Under the pieces are notes generated by a model. The model was given only the letters and a program-made list of their open reading frames with translations. It did not search any database and was not told the DNA's origin. DNA of 64,000 nt from Hydractinia symbiolongicarpus. Taxonomy: Eukaryota; Cnidaria; Hydrozoa; Anthoathecata; Hydractiniidae. Shown one piece after another: positions 11,901 through 23,517 of the stretch. The stretch's first letter is position 1. The number at the start of each line of letters is the position of its first letter. Location of the stretch: contig NC_079882.1 of the NCBI RefSeq assembly GCF_029227915.1, forward strand, positions 18,490,501 to 18,554,500. The letters are read 5' to 3'. A program made the translations under genes and the position numbers.

Positions 11901-14900
11901 AATGGCCCACACAGTGAGCCCTCTCCCCAATTTCTTTCACATGACTTGAGTTAACTCGGAGTTATGGTAACATTCACTCACCCATGTTGAATAGCCGTCA
12001 AAAGGAATGGAACCCCAGTCTCCTGCACAGAGTACGAGAGCTATAACCACTAATCCACAGCGCCACAACTTAGTGACTTTTTTATTTTGAATGTTAAAAT
12101 TTACCATTTTTGTGATTTTAAATACTAAATTATCAATTTGAACTAAAAAACATATTTACTGTACATGATATAAGTATTTAAACCATTAAGTTTTTCTTAT
12201 ATGGATTTATAATGGACTTATTGGTGTAAACCTTACCTTTTTTGATAAATGTGATAAAGTTATCATTATTTTTCGCTAAGTATGCGAACTTATTGCCCTG
12301 AAAAGAATTTTTTATCACTAATATGTTACTGATATGATCTGCACTAGAACATTTTTATATACTAACTGGTTCAAGAAGTAGGTAAAAAAGTCACAATGTG
12401 ATATTTTTTCATATTTCTGTTTTTAATAACTTTTCTGCTAATATTCTGGTGACAATCGATTTTAAATATTAAATGCTATATTTTCTAAAATTTCCAAAAT
12501 AATTAAACAAAATTGATAAATTTATTACAAAAAAGCAAAAATGGGCATTTTTGTAATGTCCAATGAGGCTTCCACTTCCACTTCCACATCCTTTCATTTT
12601 CTCTTTTGTATACCCAATTTCTAGTGGGAACGCGTTTTTTTTGTCATCGTCATCTATCAAGGAAACGATGGTGAAACAAGCTTCCGCTTCACACTCTGAC
12701 ATCCTACTCAAAAGAAAGTGAAACAACATTTGAATTGACATGTAGAAATGTTGACGACTTGTTGTTTGAAAAAAATATGGTGCAGCAAACTGTACCAACA
12801 TGTTCATCTGATTTATTTTATCATGTTGCTCAAAATGTTAAGAACTAAGGATAGATTCACACTTTTCTAGTCTCTGGCATGACTGGGTTGAGAACTGAAC
12901 CCAAGACCTTCTGCATTGGAAATGAATGCTACACCAGCATTCAAAAGCTTACAGATGGTCAAATGGTCTACTGGAAAACATCAGCAAATAGCTACTTCAC
13001 GTAAAGCTTCACACAACATAAGAGAATGAACAAGTATTTGTTTGGACATAAGCTAGTATAGGTCAAAAATATGAAGCTACATAAATGTGATTTTACCTAC
13101 AATGTTTTTTTGTAGACAATAAATTAGTAGCATTTTACTAAAATCTGCAAATTAGTACCCAGAGTAATATTAAAAGTAACAAACTTTTTTGCATACCTAT
13201 TTTATAAGGGTGTGCAATATTACAATATAATATTTTACAATGCGCTTTTTTAGGTGACTCATGCTGCAACCCATTAAGTATGGGCAGCATTAAGCGTATG
13301 GTTGAAGCCAAAATACCCGGGATATATGTGAGGTCATTGATGATAGGTGACAATATAATTGAGGTTTGTATTTCATTAATGTATAACTAGGTGGGCGTAG
13401 TGTGCCAGTGTGCTCGAAATTGTGTGAGTGATGTACCTTAGGGAATTAATTTTTGTGACTTTTGTGAAAATTAATTCCTACATATATAAACCTGCTTTTT
13501 CTCAAATTTGGCTTGTTTTTTTTAAGATAAGTAAATTTTAACTTCAGAAGTCTTTAAAAGCTTAAAACAAAAAATAATATACAGCAGGTGTGTGCATGGA
13601 TTTCTTTTATTTTTAATTGAAAACAAATTATTTCAAAAAACAGGTTGTGAAATTTACTGATCTATAAACTGTCGACCTGCGCGGGGTATGATGCTCAAAT
13701 TAGTATTGTCAACCTTGTTTCCAGGGGTTGTTATACATAAAAAAGAAATCTGACAATCCTTGGGAAAAACAGTTGATTTTTTCATTGTAATATTTTCAGC
13801 TTTTTTTATGCACGTGTGATCGCACAAAGTCCTAGGGACTTCTTATTTATGATACAGCAAATAATTACCGGCGGTAAAAAAAATAAGTTGTTTAATGCGT
13901 CTGCAAACGCTGAGCGCTGTCTCAAATTAAAGAGCTTCAACTGCCCTTAACCCTATTCGTGCTTTAAAGGGGGTAATTCAGCCCCCCTCCCCCAACCCAC
14001 TTCTTTACTTTTAGAAGAAGGTCGAAGATGTCAAGCGAAAATAAAAATAAAAAAATAAAAAAAAAGCTATATCTAAAGTCACATGAAGTTTTAACAAAAA
14101 GTGAATATATTATTTAGAATTTCTAATGCAAATCTTTCGTGTGAGTCCAACTTGAAGAAGTACCTAGGGATCCCCTTAAATGCTATGGTTTTGAAGCAAC
14201 ACCAAAGATGACAACAATTTGTTGAAAAATATTTGTTTCGTGTTAACTACATTTGAGTTTGAGAAAAGGAGAAGGATGTCAGGTTTGGTATGGGGGAGTT
14301 TCAAACCAGATACGTCTGTTACCAACCTTAACCTTAAGACGTATCTTGTGGAAACGCCTATGTCTTTTGTGAAAACACTAACTAACCTTGTGTGTCTCTC
14401 TGGGAAACACCTGCAGTTTGGGAGTCTGAGATAAGGAGAACGCTAGTGTTCATGCCTTGTGACCACCCTTTACACTGTCCCACCATTTTGTATTTGGAAA
14501 AATATTGAGCTTATAAAGTATATCTTCCCATAATGTTAAGCCACCTCTGTGGACGCTTTAGTACTGAATGCAATCAAAACCAACCCCTCAATAAGGTAAG
14601 CGCTAACTTCAGCAACTGCAATTAACATGTCGTGAACTGTGGGTTCACTACCAAATAGTAGGATACCAAATAGTAGGACTTGCTTTTTTCGTGAAAATTA
14701 GTATATACTTGCAAAAATAAATTCCCTTAGATAATCTCTAACTGGTAATGTTAAATTGTGTTTTTACAACATTGATTTTAAGTTAGTGTTACGTACTGTA
14801 TGTTTTCTTTCAACTACAAAATATCAATTCCTTTTGTTTGCGATTGCACTATTGACATATCATTAGATTCCTGGTTTTTATTTTTATTTTAATTTGAAGT

Positions 14901-17900
14901 TTTAATGTATAATATTTTTAGCACAAAGAATTGTCTGTTTGCTTGTCGCATGCTGAAAGCAACTACCGTATTCTTTCTATTTGACGCCCTGGAAGTTTAA
15001 TTAATTTTTGAGACTTTAGATTGGGCATTAATCGGAGAGGGACGTTAATTAGAGAGAGGGCGTTTATTAAAAACAATTAAGTTTCAAGTAATAAATTTTA
15101 TATTCTTAAGAAAATCATTTAAAAAATCTTAGATTTCTTCAAAATCATCCTCTTCCTCGTCTTGATCTATTATGTTGAATTCAACATTTGCTTCTTCGAT
15201 ACCAGTGTCCCTTGCGAATGGGTCCTCATCAAGGATCTTGTAGTTCAACAGAGTCATTTTATCGGACTTGTTGCACTCGCAAAGTACGACACATACTGCA
15301 GCAGTGGTATTAGACAGAATGCTTCCTTGCTTTTCTTGATTTGAAATTTTTGTAACTGTCTACTTATCACTAGAAATATATTTAAATATACTAAACGTTT
15401 ACACACTTCGTCATTAAATTGATAGGGTTTTTTTAATACGGTTTTTTGATGTTTTAGGGTAGGCGTTTATTGGAGAGGGGCGTTAATTAGAGAGAATACG
15501 GTACCAGATTAAGTTGCACGCATTTTTCATTCTTATGCATAAGTACAGCATGCCTCTCTGATAGCAATTAACTATAGAAAATAAATGTTATGCTTATGCA
15601 AAAGACCTCCGGACAAATCCGATATCAAATGCGTATTATTTCAATCATATGAAATTGTGAGTAAAAATTATAACTTTCCTAACAAGTTTGAAAACATGGT
15701 TTCAAAGCTTTTTGACGTCCTTTCGTAATATCCGTATTAAGCAAAAAGGTTATAATCGAACTTTGGACGTCATAAGTATTCAATTTTTATAAGAAACCCT
15801 CGTTTTGGCTGTCTCGACTTTGAAGAAATTGGTTTTCTTTTTTTCCCTCCTGTTTAAACCCCAAATGTCTTTCCTCTTTGTTTATTAATTTTTTCCCTAT
15901 TTTTTTATTGAGTTAACTGTTCACATTACCTGTAATACGACCCTCTTGTTTCTTCTTAAAAAAATGTGTAACAATATCTTACTGTTTGTTATGCTCTGCT
16001 TTGTGTCTTTAGGATACTGAGAATGGATTTCTTCTTAATGCAAACACCCAAGTTGAGCAAGTGTGTCATAAGTTGGCTTCTGATCCCAAACTAAAAAATG
16101 GTTACAATTCAATGGGATTTTCACAAGGTGGACAGTTTCTGTAAGTGCTTTATTTCAGATGCATTTTTTGTAAAAAAATTTTTCAGGATTAGCATAATAT
16201 CTGCTGTAACAAACTGTTTTAAAATTTATGATTTATATACTATTTACAATATACCGTTTTTTTTCCTAATTTTTCACATATTTTTGATGACGATATGTAT
16301 ATTTTTTTTACCGTAACCATATGGCCTGATGGTTTGAGAAATCTAGGTTTTTGCAAATAAAATAGATATTAATAATAAAATCAATAAAATAAAACATATT
16401 AGTTAAATTAAAGAGTAGGAATTTGTCTTCTCAAATATCTTAAAAGATTCGTGAACAGCCCATTTAACACGTTTTGTGACCAGAAAATTTCACAAATTTC
16501 CAAAACTTAACTTGCCGTACGTTTTAGACGAGCCGTTGCTCAGAGATGTCCGAGTCCTCCTATGGTTAACCTAATCTCGTTTGGTGGCCAACATCAAGGT
16601 ATTAAATCTATCTTATCCTTTCAAGATTTTTCTATCCTTTTGTCTATACAAAAATTCTGAATTAACGACTTTTTTCTTGTTAGGAGTCTACGGGATTCCA
16701 CGATGTCCTGGCGAAAACTCAACGCTCTGCGATTACATGCGCAAATTGTTGAATCTGGGTGCATACATCAGTTGGATACAAAATCATTTAGTGCAGGCGG
16801 AGTACTGGCACGATCCTTTAGCAGAAGCGGAGTACCGCGAAAAAAGTATTTTCCTTGCCGACATCAATCAAGAAAAGGTAAGCACGACGAAAGAAGAAGA
16901 AGATAACGCTGGGCGGTCATCGTTTTTTAAAATTCCCAAAAAATTAGTTTGGACTTCTCTGCGATGCTTAAAATGCATTTTGGAAATTTTTCCTGTTCAT
17001 GCAAAGTGTGCTCACTTTTTTCAGGAAATAGCTTAGTCTATGGTAGGGAAACAATGGTTACATAAAAATAAATATTTATAACACACACACACGTCTATTT
17101 GCGCCTGTAACCACATTTTTTGTACATTCCAATGTTATAGGGAACACTTTACAAAACAGACATTAATATGGAAATTTTGGAAAGTTAACTAATAATATTA
17201 GCATATTTCAGCCTCGTGTAATTCTACTCCATCATTGATTTTGGCCTTAAAGGAATCCATGCACTCTTTTTTTGTTTAAGCATAGGGTAACTTTGGCTTA
17301 GTCTCGATATGCTTAAGAATATTGAGCCTGCAATTATGCTTTTTGCTTAAATTTTTTTTAGACTTTTGTTTATCGAAGAAAGTTGAAGGATTTGTTTTGT
17401 TTTGTTTTGATTTTGTATTTTGAAATCTACACTGCATTGCTCCTAATAAAGTTGATTTGAATGTTTGTAGAAAATCGGACCTTTTTCTATTAATAAGTTG
17501 ATTTGCGAGACTTTATGAAGTTTGTTTATGTGTATAATGTGTTGTTTATAAACAATAACACTGTTCTCACATATTCAGATCTGATCTTTGTTATTTCCTT
17601 CTGCAAAAATTACTTTTGGCATAAAAACTGAGTTGTTAACTCAGAACCTATGCCAAAAGTAATTTTAAGTTAAATTTCTGAACTGAAGGAATGCTTATTT
17701 TTTTGAGACATTCGAGCATGTGATTATAACCGTCATACTCAAGAAAAGAGTGTATTCTTTTAAAATAAACATATTTGAATTGATCAAAGTGCGGAAAATT
17801 TATATTGTATTTCATAATTCAGACTGTCAACCAAACCTACAAAGAAAACTTAATGAAACTCAAGAATTTTGTGTTAGTTAAGTTTGGTCAAGATACGATG

Positions 17901-18551
17901 GTTGATCCGAAAGAGTCCGAGGTAAGGGTTATATCATTACGCGAAAATTAGCGATTGTCTTATAACATTGGTTATTCTTGTTGGTTCATAATTTTTGTTT
18001 ATAGTGGTTTGGATTTTACACGCCCGGTCAAGGGGAACATACACAGACGTTGCAAGAAAGCACACTTTATACCGAGGTAAAAATATTCAGTTTATTTACT
18101 TCTTTCCCTGTATTAGTAATGTATTACTTCACTATAAAGAGGCATTTTTGTCTTGTTTTGTTTACCGATTCGCGATAGTAAGGGTAGGTGTGAACTCTCA
18201 TTATACAAAAATAATCTTGGGTATGCAAGGTATTGTTAGTTTCCTTTGCTGAAACCCTCTTAACAGCCCTCCTTCTCAAAATTTAGAGAAACAATAGTTT
18301 TCTATTTATAAACAAAAACACAAGCTTGAAAACCTCTTTGTAACTCGTGACTGAGTTACTTGCTCTCCGCAGTTTACTTTTCTGATTAGTGGATGTTTTT
18401 GTTTTTATTTTACAATATTGTCATTTAGGACCGCCTTGGCTTGCAAGAGATGGATAAGGCTGGCAAGCTTCATTTCCTCATCGCTGATGGAAATCATCTG
18501 CAGTTTACACAAGAATTTTTTAACGAAAAAATTTTGCCATTTTTAAAATAA
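8953..18551 (+). CDS. PPT1: Palmitoyl-protein thioesterase 1 (lysosomal), 8 exons
   Basis: The enzyme removes S-linked fatty acyl groups from proteins during lysosomal degradation; human PPT1 is the gene of infantile neuronal ceroid lipofuscinosis. Exons: 8953-9064, 13254-13363, 16013-16140, 16528-16598, 16684-16877, 17823-17921, 18005-18076, 18429-18551. All have GT/AG and join in frame to 302 aa (human 306). Residues 1-21 form a signal peptide (hydrophobic [10 protein letters not shown]). Family motifs: [18 protein letters not shown], nucleophile Ser111 in [27 protein letters not shown], Asp229 in QDTMVDP, and His285 in GNHLQ, matching the human Ser115-Asp233-His289 triad. Intron 1 is about 4.2 kb and repeat-rich. 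The first exon starts 3.1 kb from the divergent kinase gene. All catalytic residues are present, so it is expected to be active. Confidence 0.96.
9373..9786. mobile_element. Second, inverted and partial copy of the 6.0-6.7 kb TA-MITE (PPT1 intron 1)
   Basis: Read on the reverse strand, this matches 6061-6476 over about 400 bp with moderate divergence. Its right end CATTCAGGCAGTAATG is followed by TA (9787-9788), as in the first copy. The left end is degraded. The two copies form inverted arms around a loop of about 2.9 kb containing the first exon of PPT1. Confidence 0.65.
11790..12068 (-). repeat. tRNA-derived SINE, minus strand
   Basis: Read on the minus strand, the head resembles a tRNA gene: A-box-like TGGATTAGTGGTTAT (within 12041-12057) and B-box GGTTCCATTCC (12004-12014), about 30 bases apart as in Pol III tRNA promoters. 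A unique body follows towards 11790. It does not fold as a plausible functional tRNA by inspection, so a SINE is the better call. The body boundary is approximate. Confidence 0.65.
12865..12955 (-). repeat. Possible second tRNA-derived SINE head, minus strand
   Basis: On the minus strand there is an A-box-like GGTGTAGCATTCAT (about 12922-12937) and a B-box-like GGTTCAGTTCTC (12890-12902) at tRNA spacing. Both boxes diverge from consensus, so this is weaker than the copy at 12.0 kb. Confidence 0.4.
13437..14732. mobile_element. Candidate 1.3-kb terminal-inverted-repeat element in PPT1 intron 2
   Basis: The left end CTTAGGGAATTAATTTTTG and the right end (reverse complement CTAAGGGAATTTATTTTTG) are near-identical, with partial similarity continuing inward (GTGAAAATTA words on both sides). 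A TTAACCCTATTC end of the piggyBac-type family seen at 61.4 kb starts at 13947, inside it. No coding. Boundaries are approximate. Confidence 0.45.
14966..15501. mobile_element. 536-bp MITE with TA target site, CCGTATTC ends (PPT1 intron 2)
   Basis: The ends CCGTATTCTTTCTA and (reverse complement) CCGTATTCTCTCTA match in 13 of 14 positions and are flanked by TA on both sides (14964-14965, 15502-15503). The interior has GGCGTTTATT and GGCGTTAATTAGAGAG words near both ends. A shorter element with related CCGTAATT ends is at 53.46-53.70 kb. Non-coding. Confidence 0.7.
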
Positions 18552-19078
18552 CTATGCAAATGCGTGAAATTTTCAGTCGCTAAATTTAAAAAGGATGCTT
18601 TCCATTAATTTTAGACATTAATTTCCTATTATCAATTTAAATTTTTTTATATTTTTTCAATTTTAATTATGATATTTTCTTTCACATGCGTTTTCCCCCG
18701 TATTTGACGCATTGAACTTCGCCCGTTATTAAAAAAACTATTACGCAACTTTTATAGTAAAATAATGTTTTGTTCAATATATTATTCTTGCTAATTGTCA
18801 TTGTTTTGCTGCACAATCATTACCCCGACGGTTTTTCTGCCAATAATTCATGTGAAAAATACCAGCAGCTGGTTATCCCTTTTTCCTGTCCTTCGTTCAA
18901 AAGTCTTTGACAAATAAGCTGCTCTAATAGAAACCAGATTGTATTGCTGATGATTAGTTATGATCATGGGAATCATTAAAGGGGTAGAAACAAAATACAA
19001 TGTTTGCAAAGAATCACTCTGGCTAATCTCTGCAGCCGGGTCAAGTACAACGTGATATTTTTACACGAGTGCTTGAAC

Positions 19079-19635
19079 ATGTCTGGAAAAGGGAAAGGTA
19101 TATATTTGTTCACCGGATTTCTCGTTACTTTTGTTCATGTTGTCCTTTTTAAATGTTTGTTTATAACAACAGGCAAGGGTCATCTAATCCATCACAAGAA
19201 CCGCAGAACACGCTCTCAAATGGCCGGCGTTCAATTTCCTGTTGGAAGATTACATCGAATGTTGAAGAAAGGTAAGACTTGTTTTTCTTGCATGGTACAT
19301 TTTGCAGATCACCTTGTAATATAACGCGTCTCCTATTAGGTCATTATGCAGACCGCATTGGAAGCGGAGCTCCTGTTTACTTAGCTGCCGTGCTGGAATA
19401 TCTAACTGCGGAAATACTAGAACTTGCTGGTAACGCTGCTCGAGATAACAAGCGAATCAGAATTGTGCCGAGACATTTATCACTCGCAATACGTAACGAT
19501 GAAGAACTAAATGATCTTTTAAAAGGTGTGACCATAGCCGAAGGCGGTGTGCTGCCAAACATTCAATCTGCTTTGCTACCAAAGAAATCCATGAAATCAT
19601 CTTCGAAAGATGGAAGTCAAAGCCAAGCCTACTAG
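19079..19635 (+). CDS. H2AX: Histone H2A.X-type variant (C-terminal SQAY), 3 exons
   Basis: This is a nucleosome core histone of the H2A family. The C-terminal SQ motif (SQAY, residues 134-137) is the H2A.X DNA-damage phosphorylation signature; Drosophila H2Av also ends in SQAY. Exons 19079-19097, 19173-19271 and 19340-19635 join in frame to 137 aa. The start is the ATG giving MSGKGKG. The core is typical: [43 protein letters not shown] and [24 protein letters not shown], with the acidic-patch residues present. The N-tail is unusual ([14 protein letters not shown]), as are HYADRIG in loop 1 and an early SQM. Introns indicate a polyadenylated, replication-independent gene; no histone stem-loop was seen downstream. 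It lies about 530 bp after PPT1 on the same strand. Confidence 0.95.
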
Positions 19636-19689
19636 CTTTTTTTATTTATTTGGTATGTACATAGTGTGTAGATGAATCTTGAATTTTAG

Positions 19690-19805
19690 TGAATGTTACA
19701 CAAATCTTTCTGTTTATAATACTTCAGTCGCTACTTTTTTCCAAATAATTATTTACACAAATCTTTCTGTTCATGATACTTCAGTCGCTACTTTTTCCTA
19801 AATAT
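19690..19805. repeat. Two-copy direct repeat in the H2A.X 3' region
   Basis: A unit of about 55-58 bp containing ACACAAATCTTTCTGTT and ATACTTCAGTCGCTACTTTT occurs twice back to back with a few differences. It lies just after the H2A.X stop codon, probably in the 3' UTR. Confidence 0.75.
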
Positions 19806-21360
19806 GTATTCCACTTGTAAAAAATACGTGTAACAGTAAAAATAAAAATGTTCTTGTTGTTGCGTAACTTGCTGGAGATACAAGCAGGTTAGCTTCACTT
19901 GGCGATACAGCTTTGCCACTTTACATCTCGCTCAGCAATTGCCGACGCCAACGCAAGCGTGTTAACAAAGCAGGATGGAAATACCTTGTCGGTAAAAAGT
20001 TTAGTTTAGAAAGGCTGCAATATATCAACTTCTCGCAGACATCTCTTGGCGCAGACGGTTTATGTACCACTCTCTTATAATGTGTTTCAAAATTGTATCC
20101 CGTGTAGACTGGCGTTAAAAGTACAATTTCTGTTAATGATATGCCTCTTTCTGTTACCGCGTTCGTTATAAAATTATATAAATTTAAAACTTTCTAAATT
20201 TGCATTTGGTAAATGATACGAAAATTCTGAAAATTTATTTTTGCTTTAAAGATCTTAACAGTTCGATTTGTTTTATTTGCTCACAAGTTATTACACGCTT
20301 TTTTCTTTTTTTTTTATGCAAGAACTTATTATACGCTGTTTTTATGCAGAAAATGTGCTTTTTGGGGTTTAGCCTCCCGTATTTTTAATAACTCCAAGGG
20401 AGGTTTTATGAAAACCTTTTCCCTGTTTTATACTATTTAAATGTTGTCTTGCACTCACTTCTCCAATTTTCACAATTTCTAGATACATTTTTTTGTTTTG
20501 AGACGAGTAAATTTTTCGTTGCAAAGAAAGTACTCATCTTTATTTTGCGGAGAACTAATATTTGCCCATTAGGATCGCGAAATAAAAAAGATACAATTTC
20601 TTGAACACGCCATTGGAGTTTCTTTATCGGTCGAGAAAAGTAAGATGAATTGATGTCCCTTGTTGATCATGTAAACAAGAAACTCAGAATTGGTTTGTTC
20701 CGTGCCAACCATTTCTGTTCAATTTTACTAATATCAACTTTTAAGCATAGCGCTCTTTAAAAATTGACCATTTCAATGTCAAATTCTCCGGAAAAAATCT
20801 TGCACTAACAATGAACACAAGCAAGTTAAGGAAAACGTTCCTATTTAACCCTATTCTACCTAGGTCTTTTTGGCCCATAAAACCCCGAAGGGCCCCTTAA
20901 ATGACGTCACACATACCTAAGGTACCGTTTTCATCATTTTATAATTTCTCACGTTATGGATTCTACGGATTAATGTTGCTTTATCCCTACTACCCTTGTC
21001 CTTATCAACCCCTTGGTAACCACTTGCTGACCAACTTGCATGAAATATTATTATCATCTTATATATTAATTCCCTTGCGTGAGTAAAACTGTGAGTCCAC
21101 GACACGGAAATCACGGGTCACTTTCTTATGACGTGGCTGTGCGCTAAAATTTAACTAAAAAGATTAGGGATGTACTTCATAGAAATCGCACATAAGGTGT
21201 AAATATATAACCCGCTGCTAATAACGATATAAATATATATACCCTTATGCCAAAAAACCCTATGTTAGCATATATATATAGGTATCGCAACATATGAAAC
21301 GGTATTAGATATTCACAAAGCAAACGGACTGTTAAATGAAGTTCCTAGCATAAAACGGAA
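19806..21360. other. Intergenic, no gene seen; one piggyBac-type end
   Basis: No coding sequence is supported. TTAACCCTATTC at 20845-20856 matches the end of the piggyBac-type MITE at 61.4 kb, but I could not find its partner end. Confidence 0.4.
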
Positions 21361-21365
21361 ATTGT

Positions 21366-21620
<255 letters not shown>

Positions 21621-23517
21621 GCTAGCTTTAACTAAAGATTCCCAGTGGTTTTGACATTTTCATGTAAGAATTTGTGGGCAAAAACCTTAATCAGCATGTT
21701 AAAAGAACTGACTTTTCTTAATTTAGAATTACTAAACACAACCATTTTCTTACATTTAGTGTAAAATTTTGTGCGTATGGCTTATATTTAATACACCAAA
21801 AGAGCTACTTTGTTGATTTCAATTTTATACTCTTTGTAAGCTATTTTTTTCTTCTTTTTGACATTTTGAATTAACTTATTGTTGTAGAAGGCATATAATA
21901 TACATGCATATAAAAAAATGAAATTTTGCACATTTCTGTTTTACCACTCGATTTTTACATTTTATAAGTTATTTGGAACAGAATGGTATGAAATAGACCA
22001 AAATACCTGATCTTAGTTGTTTTTAATTTACAGGCTGTGTCTGTGAAACTTTAAGGAGAACATTTGGTGGAAGACATCAACCTTTGGCAGGGTTTGCAAT
22101 AAACTAGCTAACTGATTTTAACATATACAATGAGAGAGATTTGTGTTTGACATTGATCAGCTTTTTTGTATATATGTGGCGTTTTGAGTGATTTAAATTT
22201 TATGGGTGAGATGTATGTTGAAATGCTTTTAAAAACTTCTTTCCGAATAATTTTCGCATTTGTCAGATGGTCAGAGCAAGTAATTTTAGTAGATTTAGAT
22301 TTTAAATGTCACATTATACTGCAGTTGTTGAAAACCTTTAATTTTTTTGGTCATTTATATAGTAATGCAGATGTAAGATGCGCACTGCTGTATTGTTTGT
22401 TTTTTGATGGACATATATCTGCTACATAAATTAAATGGAATACAGTGGATTCTTCCACGGGAAACAGCTAGTTGTAATTATTTATCCAGGATAGCCTCTT
22501 TAACTACTATCTCGTCAGCGAGGATTGTATTGGCTTCCAACTTCTAACTATGTCCACGGCGGGCTATTTCCCGTGTGAAAATGCTTAACTCGTATTTTTC
22601 AAACGGCCTGGCTATTTTGTCAAGGATTGTTACATGGAGTTTGCGCCGCAATTCGACACTCCTTCAATTGCAACCTAGGTTTTCACAATAGCAGGTACAA
22701 CAGCAGCGCGATGGAGAGATTTGTAGAAAAATAAAAATGGCTACCTGGCTAAACACACTGAAAGGTTGCTGCAAGTGTTTAAAGTTTTGATTTGGTATAT
22801 AACGAGTAAAAAATGGATAAATTATTGTTATTTTATGGCTTTCGTAGCTACAGTTACTCATTATTGCATATAATAAAAAATAAAAAGAAGATGGGATGGA
22901 GGCAGCACAGCTAGCTAGCTGCCAGAACACACAGGACAGTCAAACAACAAAAACTACTTTTGTGACACATTGTATCTCAATATGAAGCAAATAATAACAC
23001 AACAACTCTGTTTAAATAAAACATATGAACTATGAAAACTTTTTTTTAATAAAATATAAACTATCATATAGCTAGTGTTTTATAACATCTATTCACAGAA
23101 AAAAATGATGATGATCTAGAATTTGTTTTCTTTTGCAAGAGAAAATTTGGCATTGCCATGCTCATAAAAATAAAATATATTTGTATAAAATACATATTCT
23201 TTGATGTAAATATTATAAATTTTATGCTGTAATAGTCACCATACTTTCTATATGATTACGTCGTAAACATTTATGTACCAAATGTTCTGACAAAACATTA
23301 ATTCACACACATTTATATTAAAAAATTGATTTCTTTGAGCTTTCTAATTGGGAAAATTAATATTCATACTCTTGCGAAAGACACTATCTCACTGATTCAC
23401 AAATATACATTGCAAATGTTATGCAAACAAAAAGTATATAGCAGAATAAGGAAATAAGGAAAATATACATCTAACACGAACTATCAACATACTGAACTTT
23501 TAAACAAAAAACGGTGT
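21621..23517. other. Intergenic; no gene seen
   Basis: No supported coding region. A small inverted repeat CACGGGAAA / TTTCCCGTG (near 22457 and 22575) is about 110 bp apart and could be a decayed element. The AGCTAGCTAG word at about 22911 recurs widely in this window. Confidence 0.35.

Larger units (their letters stand above)
9787..13253. other. PPT1 intron 1, remainder: SINE and repeat remnants
   Basis: No coding sequence is supported. It contains a tRNA-derived SINE (about 11.79-12.07 kb) and a second, weaker tRNA-like stretch near 12.87-12.95 kb; the rest is AT-rich. Confidence 0.5.

Noticed and set aside
16581-17036. 151-codon plus-strand ORF treated as its own gene
   Set aside because: It is PPT1 exon 5 read through both neighbouring introns.
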